A stretch of DNA of 64,000 nt from Bacillus_I endophytica_A (GTDB taxonomy: Bacteria; Bacillota; Bacilli; Bacillales; Bacillaceae_H), in NCBI RefSeq assembly GCF_026790145.1, contig NZ_JALAMS010000003.1, positions 186,001-250,000 on the forward strand, written 5' to 3'. The notes beneath the pieces are model-generated. The model made no database searches. It was not told the DNA's origin and was given only the letters and a program-made list of their open reading frames with translations. Within the stretch, counting starts at the first letter, position 1; the number at the start of each line of letters is the position of its first letter. This document shows positions 53,057 through 61,260 of this stretch, piece by piece. Both the position numbers and the translations under genes were made by a program.

Positions 53057-53335
53057 ATGAAGATTAATCCTTTTCATTCATCAGGAATGAATCCATATCA
53101 AAACCAAACTGAAAAACAGAGACAGGTGGAAAGAAATTCTGTTACAAGACGTGATGAAGTTCAGATATCAACTCAGGCAAAGGAACTTCAGAAAACAAAT
53201 AATTTTCAAAGCGAACGATCAGAGAAGATTGAACAATTAAAGGATCAGGTCCAGAATGGAACGTATAAGGTTGATGCGCATAAAGTAGCGTCTTCACTTG
53301 TTGACTATTATAAGAAACTTTCAAAAGGTGAATAA
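53057..53335 (+). CDS. flgM: Anti-sigma-D factor FlgM
   Basis: The 92-residue protein has the FlgM C-terminal region (about 40-92: RRDEVQISTQAKELQ, SEKIEQLKDQVQNGTYKVDAHKVASSLVDYY) that binds sigma-D until the hook-basal body is complete. The start is ATG 53057 with GAGGTGAGG upstream; an in-frame GTG at 53048 overlaps that site and is not used. flgN follows three bases later. The sigma-D promoter upstream gives the usual autoregulatory loop. Confidence 0.93.
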   Translation: MKINPFHSSGMNPYQNQTEKQRQVERNSVTRRDEVQISTQAKELQKTNNFQSERSEKIEQLKDQVQNGTYKVDAHKVASSLVDYYKKLSKGE

Positions 53336-53338
53336 GTA

Positions 53339-53812
53339 ATGAACATAGACCGGTTAGAGGCATTATTAGAAAAGCTTTTGTCACTTCATAAAAGTTTATT
53401 ACATTTAGCTCAACAAAAAACAGAATGCTTGAAGGAAGAGAACGAAACAATGCTCTCAAAGCTAATGAATGAGGAGCAGTCTCATATAAAAGCTATAAAA
53501 AAACTAGAAGAAGCTCGCCAGCGAGAAGTGTTATTAATATGGGAAGAACCCCTTACACTAAGTGAGATTATCGAGAAGCTTCCGCTTCCTCAAAGAGCCA
53601 AATATGAGGTACTGAAGGAAGAGTTGAGCATTTGTCTTTTAGCATTAAAAGAGCGTAATGAACTAAATCAGCAGCTTCTGTATCATTCCCTACAAGTTGT
53701 GAATATGACTTTAGATATGTTCGGGAAGCAACCTAAAAACTTAAATTATCATAGTTCGCAGAAAGAGCGTCCTTCAGCTCCTAGTCGTTCTATGTTTGAT
53801 AGTAAAGCATAA
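53339..53812 (+). CDS. flgN: Flagellar export chaperone FlgN
   Basis: The 157-residue, largely helical protein has heptad-like stretches (about 1-60 and 95-130) as expected of FlgN, the cytoplasmic chaperone for the hook-filament junction proteins FlgK and FlgL. Its gene lies between flgM and flgK, the position of yvyG in B. subtilis. Similarity in this family is weak, so position carries much of the call. Confidence 0.88.
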   Translation: MNIDRLEALLEKLLSLHKSLLHLAQQKTECLKEENETMLSKLMNEEQSHIKAIKKLEEARQREVLLIWEEPLTLSEIIEKLPLPQRAKYEVLKEELSICLLALKERNELNQQLLYHSLQVVNMTLDMFGKQPKNLNYHSSQKERPSAPSRSMFDSKA

Positions 53813-53832
53813 AAGAAACGGAGGAAAGACTG

Positions 53833-55266
53833 ATGCGTTCTACATTTCAAGGACTTGAAACATCACTGCGGGCTCTTCATGCTCAGCAAGCAGCACTTCA
53901 AACAACTGGACAGAATGTTGCGAATGCCAATACAGCTGGCTATACAAGGCAACGAGCAAATTTGCAAGCGACTTCCCCATATCCTTCTGGTGGGATGAAC
54001 TCGCCGCAAATAGCAGGAACGATAGGAACAGGGGTAGAAGCAAGCTCAATTGAGCGAATTCGTGATCAGTATCTTGATGCTCAATATCGTAGTGGCGAGG
54101 CACAAGTTGGCTATGCTGACATGGAAAGTAGTATCCTTAAGACTGTTGAAGCAATTATGAACGATCAAGAAGGTACAGGGCTTTCCGGAGCGATGGATGA
54201 ATTTTGGAGCTCTCTTCAAGATCTTAGTATTAACCCAAATGATGAAGGAATTAAAACAGTTGTCCGTGAAAAAGCCGTTTCTTTAACAGATACACTCCAT
54301 TATTTAAATAGTACCCTAACAACTGCACAAAAAGACCTTCAAACAGAAGTAAATGCAGCAAAAGATGATATTAACTCTATTGTATCTCAGATTGCAGATT
54401 TAAATCAGAAAATTGGTGAACTTGAGCCATCTGGTTACTTGCCAAATGATCTTTATGATCAACGTGATTTGCTTGTTGATAAGCTTTCAAGTTATATGGA
54501 TATTAAAATCGAGCGCACTTCATCAGGCAGCGGAGCTAACAGAACCGCTGCAGGTATCTATACGATTAAGGTAGCTGGAAGCAGTGAAGCACTCGTACAA
54601 GGGAATATAGTGAACAAGGTTGAGACAGTTTCTAACGGAAGTGAGCTGGAAATCCAGGTTAATGGTACAACTGTGTCTCCAACAGGAAGTTTTCAAAATT
54701 TAATTCGTAACCTTGGCACAGACCAAAGTATCTATAAAACAACAATTGATCAGCTTGATCAGCTTGCACTAACTCTTGCAACAGAATTTAATAATATTCA
54801 TGGAAATGGCTACAAGCAAGATGAAGAAAAAGGGAGCGACTTTTTTACGTTTTCATCAGAAAATGCTTCAAGCACAATCACACTTTCAGATGACATTATG
54901 AAGAGTACGGATAATATAGCAGTTGGAGCTGACGGAAATAAGAAAAGTGATGGAGGAAATGCAGCAAAACTTGCTGAACTTTTAAATCCCAATGTTGGAA
55001 ATGGAGCAATTAGGTCTGCCTATAGTGAAATGATTGGGGAGATTGGTGTAAAAGTCCAAAATGCTAATAGACTAAGGGAAAATAGTGAAAATGTCAGAGA
55101 TCTTCTTTCAACAAAGCGAGACAGTGTTAGCTCGGTTTCTTTAGATGAGGAAATGACAAATATGATTAAGTTTCAACATGCATATAATGCAGCAGCAAGA
55201 AGCATGACGGTCATGGATGAGATGCTTGACCGAATCATTAACAATATGGGCGTTGTTGGCCGCTAG
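53833..55266 (+). CDS. flgK: Flagellar hook-associated protein 1 FlgK
   Basis: The 477-residue protein has the conserved FlgK N-terminus (TFQGLETSLRALHAQQAALQTTGQNVANANTAGYTRQRA) and the C-terminal helix (SLDEEMTNMIKFQHAYNAAARSMTVMDEMLDRIINNMG) of axial flagellar proteins, with a variable middle. It forms the first hook-filament junction ring. ACGGAGGAAAG precedes the ATG. flgL follows 13 bases later. Confidence 0.96.
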   Translation: MRSTFQGLETSLRALHAQQAALQTTGQNVANANTAGYTRQRANLQATSPYPSGGMNSPQIAGTIGTGVEASSIERIRDQYLDAQYRSGEAQVGYADMESSILKTVEAIMNDQEGTGLSGAMDEFWSSLQDLSINPNDEGIKTVVREKAVSLTDTLHYLNSTLTTAQKDLQTEVNAAKDDINSIVSQIADLNQKIGELEPSGYLPNDLYDQRDLLVDKLSSYMDIKIERTSSGSGANRTAAGIYTIKVAGSSEALVQGNIVNKVETVSNGSELEIQVNGTTVSPTGSFQNLIRNLGTDQSIYKTTIDQLDQLALTLATEFNNIHGNGYKQDEEKGSDFFTFSSENASSTITLSDDIMKSTDNIAVGADGNKKSDGGNAAKLAELLNPNVGNGAIRSAYSEMIGEIGVKVQNANRLRENSENVRDLLSTKRDSVSSVSLDEEMTNMIKFQHAYNAAARSMTVMDEMLDRIINNMGVVGR

Positions 55267-55279
55267 TGGAGGGAAAACG

Positions 55280-56161
55280 ATGAGAGTAACACAGTCCATG
55301 ATTTCTCAACATACGTTGCATAATATGAGCAACAGCTATGAGAAACTAATGAATTTACAAGAACAAGCAACAAGTGGTAAGAAGTTGAACCGTCCATCTG
55401 ATGACCCAATTGGTGCTGTTAAAAGCTTAAACTACCGAACAAATTTAAACGAGAATAACCAATATAAAGAGAATTTTACAGAAGCCTACAAGTGGCTTGA
55501 TAACAGCGATGGTTCTCTGGAAGAAGCAAATAAAGCGATGCAACGAATTCGAGAACTTATAGTGAGCGCTTCAAATGGAACAAAACTTGAAGATGAGCGA
55601 GAAGCTATTAGACTCGAAGTGAGCGGACTAAAAGAACATCTTGTTTCAATTGCGAATAAAAACATTGAAGGAAAGTTTCTTTTTAACGGAATAAATACTG
55701 GACAAGCGCCAGTAAACAACAAGAGTGGAACAATTGTTGTAGGAGCTAGTGAGAAACCCATATCAATTGAACTTTCTAAAGGTCTTTCGATTGATGTTAG
55801 TACTGATGGAACGGGCGTTTTTAGTCAAGCTTTCTTTGATAATCTCACAAAGCTTGAACAAAGTTTAGCAGAAGGTTCATCAGGAGAGGAAATTGGTGAT
55901 CAGCTTTCTGCAATGGATGAAAATATTAACGCTATTATAAGTGCTAGAACTCTCATCGGAGCTCGTACAAATCGTCTAGAAATTATGGAAGCACGTTTAA
56001 ACGAGCAAGGAGAACTTCTTGAAAAGAAACTTTCAGATGTAGAAGATATAGATTTTGAAAAAGCAATTATGGACCTACAAATGCAGGAGACTGTTCAGCG
56101 GGCAGCATTAGCTGTGGGAGCTAAAATTATGCAGCCAAGTTTAGTAGATTTTCTAGCATAA
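55280..56161 (+). CDS. flgL: Flagellar hook-associated protein 3 FlgL
   Basis: The 293-residue protein has a flagellin-like N-terminal helix (MRVTQSMISQHTLHNMSNSYEKLM, then SGKKLNRPSDDPIGAVKSL) and C-terminal D0 helix (EKAIMDLQMQETVQRAALAVGAKIMQPSLVDFLA). It is the second junction protein. The start is ATG 55280 with GTGGAGGG upstream; longer in-frame starts lie within flgK and are not supported. B. subtilis has yviE next; here a terminator and fliW follow directly. Confidence 0.95.
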   Translation: MRVTQSMISQHTLHNMSNSYEKLMNLQEQATSGKKLNRPSDDPIGAVKSLNYRTNLNENNQYKENFTEAYKWLDNSDGSLEEANKAMQRIRELIVSASNGTKLEDEREAIRLEVSGLKEHLVSIANKNIEGKFLFNGINTGQAPVNNKSGTIVVGASEKPISIELSKGLSIDVSTDGTGVFSQAFFDNLTKLEQSLAEGSSGEEIGDQLSAMDENINAIISARTLIGARTNRLEIMEARLNEQGELLEKKLSDVEDIDFEKAIMDLQMQETVQRAALAVGAKIMQPSLVDFLA

Positions 56162-56169
56162 TAGACAGC

Positions 56170-56196
56170 AAAAGGCTCGGCATTTGCCGAGCTTTC
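56170..56196 (+). terminator. Terminator after flgL
   Basis: AGGCTCGGC / GCCGAGCTTT with a short T-rich end. Confidence 0.65.
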
Positions 56197-56241
56197 TGTT
56201 TAAAAACGTTAAAAATAACAATACTATAAAGTGGTGAAAAG

Positions 56242-56676
56242 ATGAAAATAGCAACGAAATATCATGGGGAAATAGAAGTGAATCGTGAAGAGGTGATTAC
56301 TTTTTCGAAAGGTATTCCTGGTTTCTTAGAAGAAAAGAAATTTATTCTTTTACCTCTCAATGATGAAGACGTCTTCTTTTTACTTCAGTCTTTAAAAACA
56401 CCAGATTTAGCTTTTGTGATTGCAGATCCGTTTGCTTTTTATAAAGAATATGACTTCAACCTAGCTTCCCACTATATGACAGAACTCGATATTACCTCAG
56501 AGAAAAATGTAATGGTCTATGCTTTTGTGACAATGATGGACCCATTTTTGGAGTCTACTATTAATTTACAAGCACCGCTTATTTTAAATCGTGAACAAAA
56601 AAGAGGAAGACAAATTATTTTAACAGGCACGGATTATAAAACTAAACATCCACTCTTTCAGAAGATGATGAAGTAG
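56242..56676 (+). CDS. fliW: Flagellar assembly factor FliW
   Basis: The 144-residue protein matches FliW: the N-terminal ITFSKGIPGFLEEKKFILLPL, FLLQSLKTPDLAFVIADPF and the middle INLQAPLILN block. FliW binds flagellin or CsrA in turn, so that CsrA represses hag translation only when flagellin accumulates. csrA follows 11 bases later. The TATAAAG sequence and GTGGTGAAAAG before the ATG give a weak local promoter and ribosome-binding site. Confidence 0.95.
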   Translation: MKIATKYHGEIEVNREEVITFSKGIPGFLEEKKFILLPLNDEDVFFLLQSLKTPDLAFVIADPFAFYKEYDFNLASHYMTELDITSEKNVMVYAFVTMMDPFLESTINLQAPLILNREQKRGRQIILTGTDYKTKHPLFQKMMK

Positions 56677-56687
56677 GGGGAATCTTT

Positions 56688-56915
56688 TTGCTTGTCTTAA
56701 CACGGAAAATTGGCGAAAGTATTCGAATTGGAGAAGATATTGAACTGAAAATTGTAGATATTGATGGAGAACAAATTAAGCTAGGGATCAATGCTCCCAA
56801 ACATATTGAAGTTCATAGACAAGAAGTGTACGAAGCAATCCAAATGGAAAATGAGCAAGCTGCAAGTCTTAAAGAAAATCTTATGAATATATTTAGGAAT
56901 ATGAACACTCCTTAA
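56688..56915 (+). CDS. csrA: Carbon storage regulator CsrA
   Basis: The 75-residue protein has the full CsrA fold (LVLTRKIGESIRIGEDIELKI, GEQIKLGINAPKHIEVHRQEVY). It binds GGA-containing leaders, classically hag mRNA, and is antagonised by FliW encoded just upstream. The start is TTG at 56688-56690, with GGGGGAA at good spacing; the family begins at exactly this residue (MLVLTRK). The flagellin gene hag, next in B. subtilis, is not here. Confidence 0.96.
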   Translation: MLVLTRKIGESIRIGEDIELKIVDIDGEQIKLGINAPKHIEVHRQEVYEAIQMENEQAASLKENLMNIFRNMNTP

Positions 56916-56999
56916 AGGGCTTTTTTTAATAAAACGAGGCGACGTTCCTATATCATCCTAAACCGCTTTTTGTTAGTATTTCTGTAAAGGAGGAACGCA

Positions 57000-57257
57000 A
57001 TGTCTTATGGAAATTACGAACGAAATCTATCACTTTTCGTTATAGGTTTATTTTTTGCTTTCTTGACCGTTTTGTTTCCCCTCCTTGCGCTTATAACGTC
57101 GAGGGAACTTTTTTTAGACTTGATGGGTGTGACACTAGGAATTTCTCTTATCATTTGGGGTTTACATAAACTGCAAAGTTCAAAGGGAAAAGGACTTAGA
57201 CGCATTTTAATTGGAGGATCTATTTTTATCTTTCTTATGATTAAGCTGTTGTCATGA
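57000..57257 (+). CDS. Small membrane protein, function unknown
   Basis: The 85-residue protein has about three hydrophobic helices (10-32, 42-60, 67-83) with a short basic loop (KLQSSKGKGLRR). AAAGGAGGAACGCA directly before the ATG strongly supports translation. No family was recognised. It lies between csrA and the TPP riboswitch and has no evident link to either. Confidence 0.65.
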   Translation: MSYGNYERNLSLFVIGLFFAFLTVLFPLLALITSRELFLDLMGVTLGISLIIWGLHKLQSSKGKGLRRILIGGSIFIFLMIKLLS

Positions 57258-57304
57258 ACGTTTGCAATAAAAAAAGTATTATGATAATAATAGAGAAGTA
57301 AGAC

Positions 57305-57390
57305 TACTAGGGGTGCCGTGAAAGGCTGAGAGAGACAAGTGTCTTGACCCTTACACCTGATCTAGGTAATGCTAGCGAAGGGAAGTGGTT
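57305..57390 (+). promoter_or_regulatory. TPP (THI-box) riboswitch
   Basis: All hallmark segments are in order: GGGGTGCC, then GGCTGAGA, a variable helix, ACCCTT, ACCTGATCTAGGTAATGCTAGCG and AGGGAAGTGG. It binds thiamine pyrophosphate. It is followed by a terminator hairpin (57428-57454), indicating control by transcription termination of the ylmB-tenA operon. Confidence 0.97.
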
Positions 57391-57427
57391 GTCGAATTGT
57401 TTTATTTAGCATTCGTACATAATCACA

Positions 57428-57454
57428 CCCCTTCACATTGTGAAGGGGTTTTTT
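57428..57454 (+). terminator. Riboswitch-controlled terminator
   Basis: CCCCTTCAC / GTGAAGGGG (loop ATT) followed by T6, between the TPP aptamer and ylmB. Confidence 0.93.
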
Positions 57455-57485
57455 CGTTTCCTTCGCTCTAATAAGGAGTGAAAGT

Positions 57486-58769
57486 ATGGAACATATAGAA
57501 AGGATTTTAGGGGAAGTAGAGTTAAGAAAAGAAGAGCTAATCTCACTTATTGAGAAACTCGTAAAATTTAAAACACCTGCCCCTCCCGCCCGCAATACAA
57601 AGGAAGCACAAGAATTTGTGGCAAACAAGCTTAAACAAAATAAATTCGCAGTTGAAATGTGGGATGTTTATGAAAACGATCCAAATGTTGTGGGGGTTAA
57701 AAAGGGGAAGAATAGTGAAGAGTATAAAAGCTTAATTATTAACGGTCATATAGATGTGGCCCAAGTGGATGAAAACGAGCAGTGGGAACGTGATCCATTC
57801 CTTCCTTTTGTACGAGATGGATATCTCTTCGGCAGAGGAACTTCCGATATGAAAGGTGGATTAGGGTGCGCTCTTTTTGCATTAGAATTATTGGAAGAGT
57901 ATGGCGTAGAACTTCCCGGTGATGTAATTTTTCAATCTGTGATTGGGGAGGAAGTAGGAGAAGCAGGAACAAAACAGTGCTGTGAAAGAGGGTATAGTGC
58001 TGATTTTGCACTTGTTGTAGATACAAGTGAAATGGTTATTCGTGGTCAGGGCGGTGTAATTACAGGCTGGATTACGGTAAAAAGTGATCAAACGTTTCAT
58101 GATGGAACAAGACGACATATGATTGCAGCGGGAGGAGAAACGGTCGGAGCGAGCGCAATTGAGAAAATGATGAAAATTATTAACTGGCTCAATGAACTCG
58201 AAAGACATTGGATGGTTACAAAAACTTATGATGGTTTTCTCCCTGGAACAACAACAATTAATCCTGCTGTTATTGAAGGAGGTAGACATCCTGCTTTTGT
58301 AGCTGATGAGTGTCGCCTGTGGATTACAGTGCATTTCTATCCAAATGAAACTTACGAGAGTGTAACAAAAGAAATTGAAGATTATATTTTAAGAATGTCT
58401 CATGGTGACCTATGGTTAAGAAATCATCCTCCAAGCTTTAGGTGGGGGGGAGCATCAATGATCGAGGAAAGAGGAGAAATATTTCCTGCACTTGAAATTG
58501 ATGAAACTCATGATGGAGTGAAAATGCTTCAGCATATCCACAAAGAGGTTTTGAAAAAACAAGTTGAAATAGAAATGTCTACCTCTGTCACAGACGGAGG
58601 ATGGTTAGGGGAAGCAGGAATTCCAACCGTTATTTATGGACCAGGGGAAACAAAGTATGCACATGCCATAAATGAGCGAGTATCAATTGAGAGTTTAGTA
58701 GATTTCACAAAAGTATTAATTGAATTTATTTATAACTGGTGTCATACAAAAAAGGGGGAAAATAAATGA
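57486..58769 (+). CDS. ylmB: Formylaminopyrimidine deformylase YlmB (M20 family)
   Basis: The 427-residue M20 metallohydrolase has metal-binding motifs in INGHIDVAQ, FGRGTSDMKGG, VIGEEVGEAG and a C-terminal YGPGETKYAHAINE. General M20 similarity would also allow ArgE/DapE, but the TPP riboswitch upstream and the overlapping tenA point to YlmB, which deformylates N-formyl-4-amino-5-aminomethyl-2-methylpyrimidine, a thiamine breakdown product. TenA then makes HMP from the amine, so the two genes recycle the pyrimidine half of thiamine. AAGGAGTG precedes the ATG; the stop overlaps tenA (ATGA). Confidence 0.9.
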   Translation: MEHIERILGEVELRKEELISLIEKLVKFKTPAPPARNTKEAQEFVANKLKQNKFAVEMWDVYENDPNVVGVKKGKNSEEYKSLIINGHIDVAQVDENEQWERDPFLPFVRDGYLFGRGTSDMKGGLGCALFALELLEEYGVELPGDVIFQSVIGEEVGEAGTKQCCERGYSADFALVVDTSEMVIRGQGGVITGWITVKSDQTFHDGTRRHMIAAGGETVGASAIEKMMKIINWLNELERHWMVTKTYDGFLPGTTTINPAVIEGGRHPAFVADECRLWITVHFYPNETYESVTKEIEDYILRMSHGDLWLRNHPPSFRWGGASMIEERGEIFPALEIDETHDGVKMLQHIHKEVLKKQVEIEMSTSVTDGGWLGEAGIPTVIYGPGETKYAHAINERVSIESLVDFTKVLIEFIYNWCHTKKGENK

Positions 58770-59443
58770 CATTCTGTAAAGAACTTTATGCAAAAGCCAA
58801 ACACATTTGGGACGCAAATCATAAGCATCCATTTGTTCAAGGGATCGGTCATGGCACTCTTCCAAAAGAAAGTTTTCGTCATTATATGATTCAGGACTAT
58901 CTCTATCTCATTGACTATGCAAAACTTTTTGCGCTTGGAAGTGTGAAAGCGACTGATGTTGAAACAATGGGTAAATTTGGAGAAATTTTGCATTCTACGT
59001 TAAATGTCGAAATGGATCTTCATCGGCAATATGCGAAAAAATTTGCTATTTCAGAGGAAGAGCTTGAAAATGCTCAGCCTGCTTCCTCAACACTTGCCTA
59101 CACGCATTATATGCTGCAAGTTGCTCAAAATGGTACACTTGCCGAACTTGTAGCAGCTCTTCTTCCTTGCATGTGGAGCTATAACGAAATTGGAAGGGAA
59201 TTGGCTAAAATTCCAGGAGCTCTTGAACATGAGTTTTATGGAGAATGGGTAGAGATGTACAGTTCAAAGGAATTTGGTGAACTTTCAAATTGGTTAAAAG
59301 ACTTAATGAACAAATTAGCAATAGGAAAATCAGAGGAAGAAAGAAAGAAACTAGAGGAGATTTTTCTAAATACAAGTCGATTTGAATTTCTTTTTTGGGA
59401 TATGGCTTATCGCGGAGAAACGTGGCCTGAAGATATTCAATAA
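58766..59443 (+). CDS. tenA: Aminopyrimidine aminohydrolase TenA (thiaminase II)
   Basis: The 225-residue TenA protein keeps the active-site Asp44 (MIQDYLYL) and the nucleophile Cys135 (LLPCMWSY), plus the C-terminal Phe/Trp/Asp helix (EFLFWDMAY). It hydrolyses 4-amino-5-aminomethyl-2-methylpyrimidine to HMP in thiamine salvage. It overlaps ylmB by four bases and shares its TPP riboswitch. Length is normal for the family. Confidence 0.95.
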   Translation: MTFCKELYAKAKHIWDANHKHPFVQGIGHGTLPKESFRHYMIQDYLYLIDYAKLFALGSVKATDVETMGKFGEILHSTLNVEMDLHRQYAKKFAISEEELENAQPASSTLAYTHYMLQVAQNGTLAELVAALLPCMWSYNEIGRELAKIPGALEHEFYGEWVEMYSSKEFGELSNWLKDLMNKLAIGKSEEERKKLEEIFLNTSRFEFLFWDMAYRGETWPEDIQ

Positions 59444-59469
59444 AAAAGGCACCGTTCATTGAGCGGTGC
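59442..59469 (-). terminator. Minus-strand terminator hairpin
   Basis: GCACCG / CGGTGC stem with inner pairing; the A6 on its left becomes a U6 tract on the minus strand. It probably ends the 55-codon minus-strand gene 170 bases to the right; as a plus-strand terminator for tenA it lacks a U tract. 59470-59639 is otherwise empty. Confidence 0.6.
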
Positions 59470-59639
59470 TAAACTTTGGCGTGAGCGAAATATATTATTA
59501 AGAGTAAATAGCGTTAATAATCTACTATCTCTACAATTCATTTCAAAATTACATTTTTAAATTTTCAAAAGTTTCAATTGATGGAACTCCATAAGGGTAA
59601 TGTAAAGTTTATACCTTTAAAGGGGCCCATGTCCTAAAA

Positions 59640-59807
59640 TTAAACAGCCGCCTTTTCAACGATGAATTCGTCATTATAATAAATAACTTGAGAGAGAATC
59701 TTGCAAGAGCAGTTCTCTAACTTTCCTAGCGCTTCCTTTGCCTCATGTTCATCGTCAAACTCGTACATTTTTACGTCTTGGTCTGCATAAACAGTAATTA
59801 CCCACAC
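59640..59807 (-). CDS. Small conserved-looking protein (55 residues), function unknown
   Basis: A minus-strand frame from GTG 59807 encodes an acidic protein of 55 residues beginning MWVITVYADQDVKMYEFDDEHEA and ending in FIVEKAAV. GGGAGG lies ten bases before the GTG, and a good sigma-A promoter (TTTACA, 17 bases, TATGAT; 59865-59893) precedes it. The strand-helix pattern, with a CSC pair near residue 35, is compact and non-random. No family was named with certainty. Its own promoter and ribosome-binding site make it a real gene despite its size. Confidence 0.7.
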   Translation of the reverse strand: MWVITVYADQDVKMYEFDDEHEAKEALGKLENCSCKILSQVIYYNDEFIVEKAAV

Positions 59808-59864
59808 GTTTTGTTTTCCTCCCTTTTTTGAATTTAAAAGATAAATTGTTTACCTTTTGATGCT

Positions 59865-59893
59865 ATCATACGCCCTTTAGTAATTAATGTAAA
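59865..59893 (-). promoter_or_regulatory. Sigma-A promoter of the 55-codon gene
   Basis: On the minus strand, TTTACA (59888-59893), a 17-base spacer and TATGAT (59865-59870) match sigma-A with five of six bases in each box. Confidence 0.75.
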
Positions 59894-60087
59894 CCATAAA
59901 AACAATCTTTCTATAAAAGTTCATAAATTCATTTTGGTCATTATATTTATAGTAAAAAGAATGTCAAAGAGAGTCACGATGAATGTAAAAAAAGTTCTCA
60001 TTACAAAGAAGTTTAAATAGAATTAAAGTTGAAGAAAAAGACAACTTTCAATTTTACTATAGGTTTAATTCCTATGTGCTCAATGAT

Positions 60088-60112
60088 GTTTTTAAATTTT
60101 CCTTCTGGGTAT
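60088..60112 (+). promoter_or_regulatory. Sigma-B promoter
   Basis: GTTTTT (60088-60093), a 13-base spacer and GGGTAT (60107-60112) match the sigma-B general stress consensus, 49 bases before the GlsB/YeaQ-family gene. The rest of 59894-60160 holds only a weak AAAGTTG/CAACTTT hairpin near 60025-60048. Confidence 0.8.
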
Positions 60113-60160
60113 ACTTTAACTAAGCAACGAAAACAATCTTGATAAAGGAGGAGATAAGAC

Positions 60161-60415
60161 ATGTCGTGGTTATGGACAATTATTGTTGGTGGCATTATCG
60201 GTTGGCTTGCAGGAATTTTAACAGGTCGTGATGTCCCAGGTGGAATTATTGGAAATATTATTGCTGGTTTTATTGGAGCCTGGTTAGGTTCACTTATCTT
60301 TGGTAGCTTTGGCCCGACTGTTGGCGGTTTTGCCCTTATCCCTGCAATTATCGGTGCCGTCATCCTAGTTCTAATTGTTAGCTTTGTTATGAGAAAGATG
60401 CGACACGCATCATAA
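60161..60415 (+). CDS. GlsB/YeaQ/YmgE-family (transglycosylase-associated) membrane protein
   Basis: The 84-residue protein has three glycine-rich membrane helices (WLWTIIVGGIIGWLAGILTG, GGIIGNIIAGFIGAWLGSLIF and a C-terminal helix with a basic tail), the pattern of the GlsB/YeaQ/YmgE family of small stress-induced membrane proteins. Molecular function is not established. AAAGGAGGAG precedes the ATG and a sigma-B promoter lies upstream, so induction by general stress is likely. Confidence 0.9.
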   Translation: MSWLWTIIVGGIIGWLAGILTGRDVPGGIIGNIIAGFIGAWLGSLIFGSFGPTVGGFALIPAIIGAVILVLIVSFVMRKMRHAS

Positions 60416-60416
60416 T

Positions 60417-60451
60417 AAAAAAGAGTTTCCCTTTAAGGGAGACTCTTTTTT
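60417..60451. terminator. Bidirectional terminator
   Basis: AAAAAAGAGT / ACTCTTTTTT with an inner TCCC/GGGA stem, between convergent genes. Confidence 0.88.
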
Positions 60452-60453
60452 AT

Positions 60454-61260
60454 TTATATATTTAGTAGTGAGCCATCTAAAGCCTTAATGTAGCGCTCGG
60501 CTGATCGTTGCACAGCTCTATTGGCATCTTCCTTTACACTACGGTGGAAAGCATTGTAAAGTCGATCGAAATGTAAAGGCTTTAATTGTTCTACCATTTC
60601 GCTCACTTTAGAGGCTGGTAGAGGGATTAGATTTGGGTAGCTATACATAAAGCTAACCCAGCGTTGATCTGCTACAACTTGAATAATATCTCCTGTAAGT
60701 AAGACACCATCTTCATTTTCCCAATGCAGTACAGCGCCTCCTTTAAAATGTCCTCCTAAGCGGTAAAGCGTAATATCCTGACTAATCTTTAACATCGAAC
60801 CTTCCCAAAAAACGATATGTTCACTATCCCTCATAACCCACTGTTTGTCATCACCATGAATATAAAGGGGAACATTAAATGCCTCTGCCCACTCTACTTG
60901 AGTTGAATAATAATGAGGATGGGACAAGGCAATAGCATGAATTCCTCCTAGGCTCTTAACGTGCTCTATAGTTTTTTCATCAAGATAGGAAATACAGTCC
61001 CACAAAATATTCACTTCTTTTCCTTGAAGAAGATAAGCGGTTTGGCCAATGGCAAACGTGGGACTTGTTTTAATACTATAAAGGCCTTCTTCAGCTTGAG
61101 AGAAGATATTTCGGTATGAAGAGTCCTTTAGCTCTTCAAGTGTTGTCCACGATTGTCCATTAGGATTCACATACTGTCTTTCATCGTTGCAGATTATACA
61201 CTTTTTAGGTTGTTGAATATTGTCATATTGAACACCACATGTTGTACATATATATAACAT
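60454..61260 (-). CDS. MBL-fold metallo-hydrolase with N-terminal rubredoxin-like zinc site
   Basis: The 268-residue protein begins with two Cys pairs (CTTC, CIIC; residues 5-24) like a rubredoxin-type ribbon, followed by a metallo-beta-lactamase fold (about 55-265). Metal-site pieces seen are SHPHYYS (a shortened form of HxHxDH in which the Asp-His half is missing), GGHFKGG, TGDII and NAFHRS. Loss of part of the first motif may mean altered metal binding or activity. GGAGG precedes the ATG. Substrate unknown; it has no operon partner. Confidence 0.78.
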   Translation of the reverse strand: MLYICTTCGVQYDNIQQPKKCIICNDERQYVNPNGQSWTTLEELKDSSYRNIFSQAEEGLYSIKTSPTFAIGQTAYLLQGKEVNILWDCISYLDEKTIEHVKSLGGIHAIALSHPHYYSTQVEWAEAFNVPLYIHGDDKQWVMRDSEHIVFWEGSMLKISQDITLYRLGGHFKGGAVLHWENEDGVLLTGDIIQVVADQRWVSFMYSYPNLIPLPASKVSEMVEQLKPLHFDRLYNAFHRSVKEDANRAVQRSAERYIKALDGSLLNI

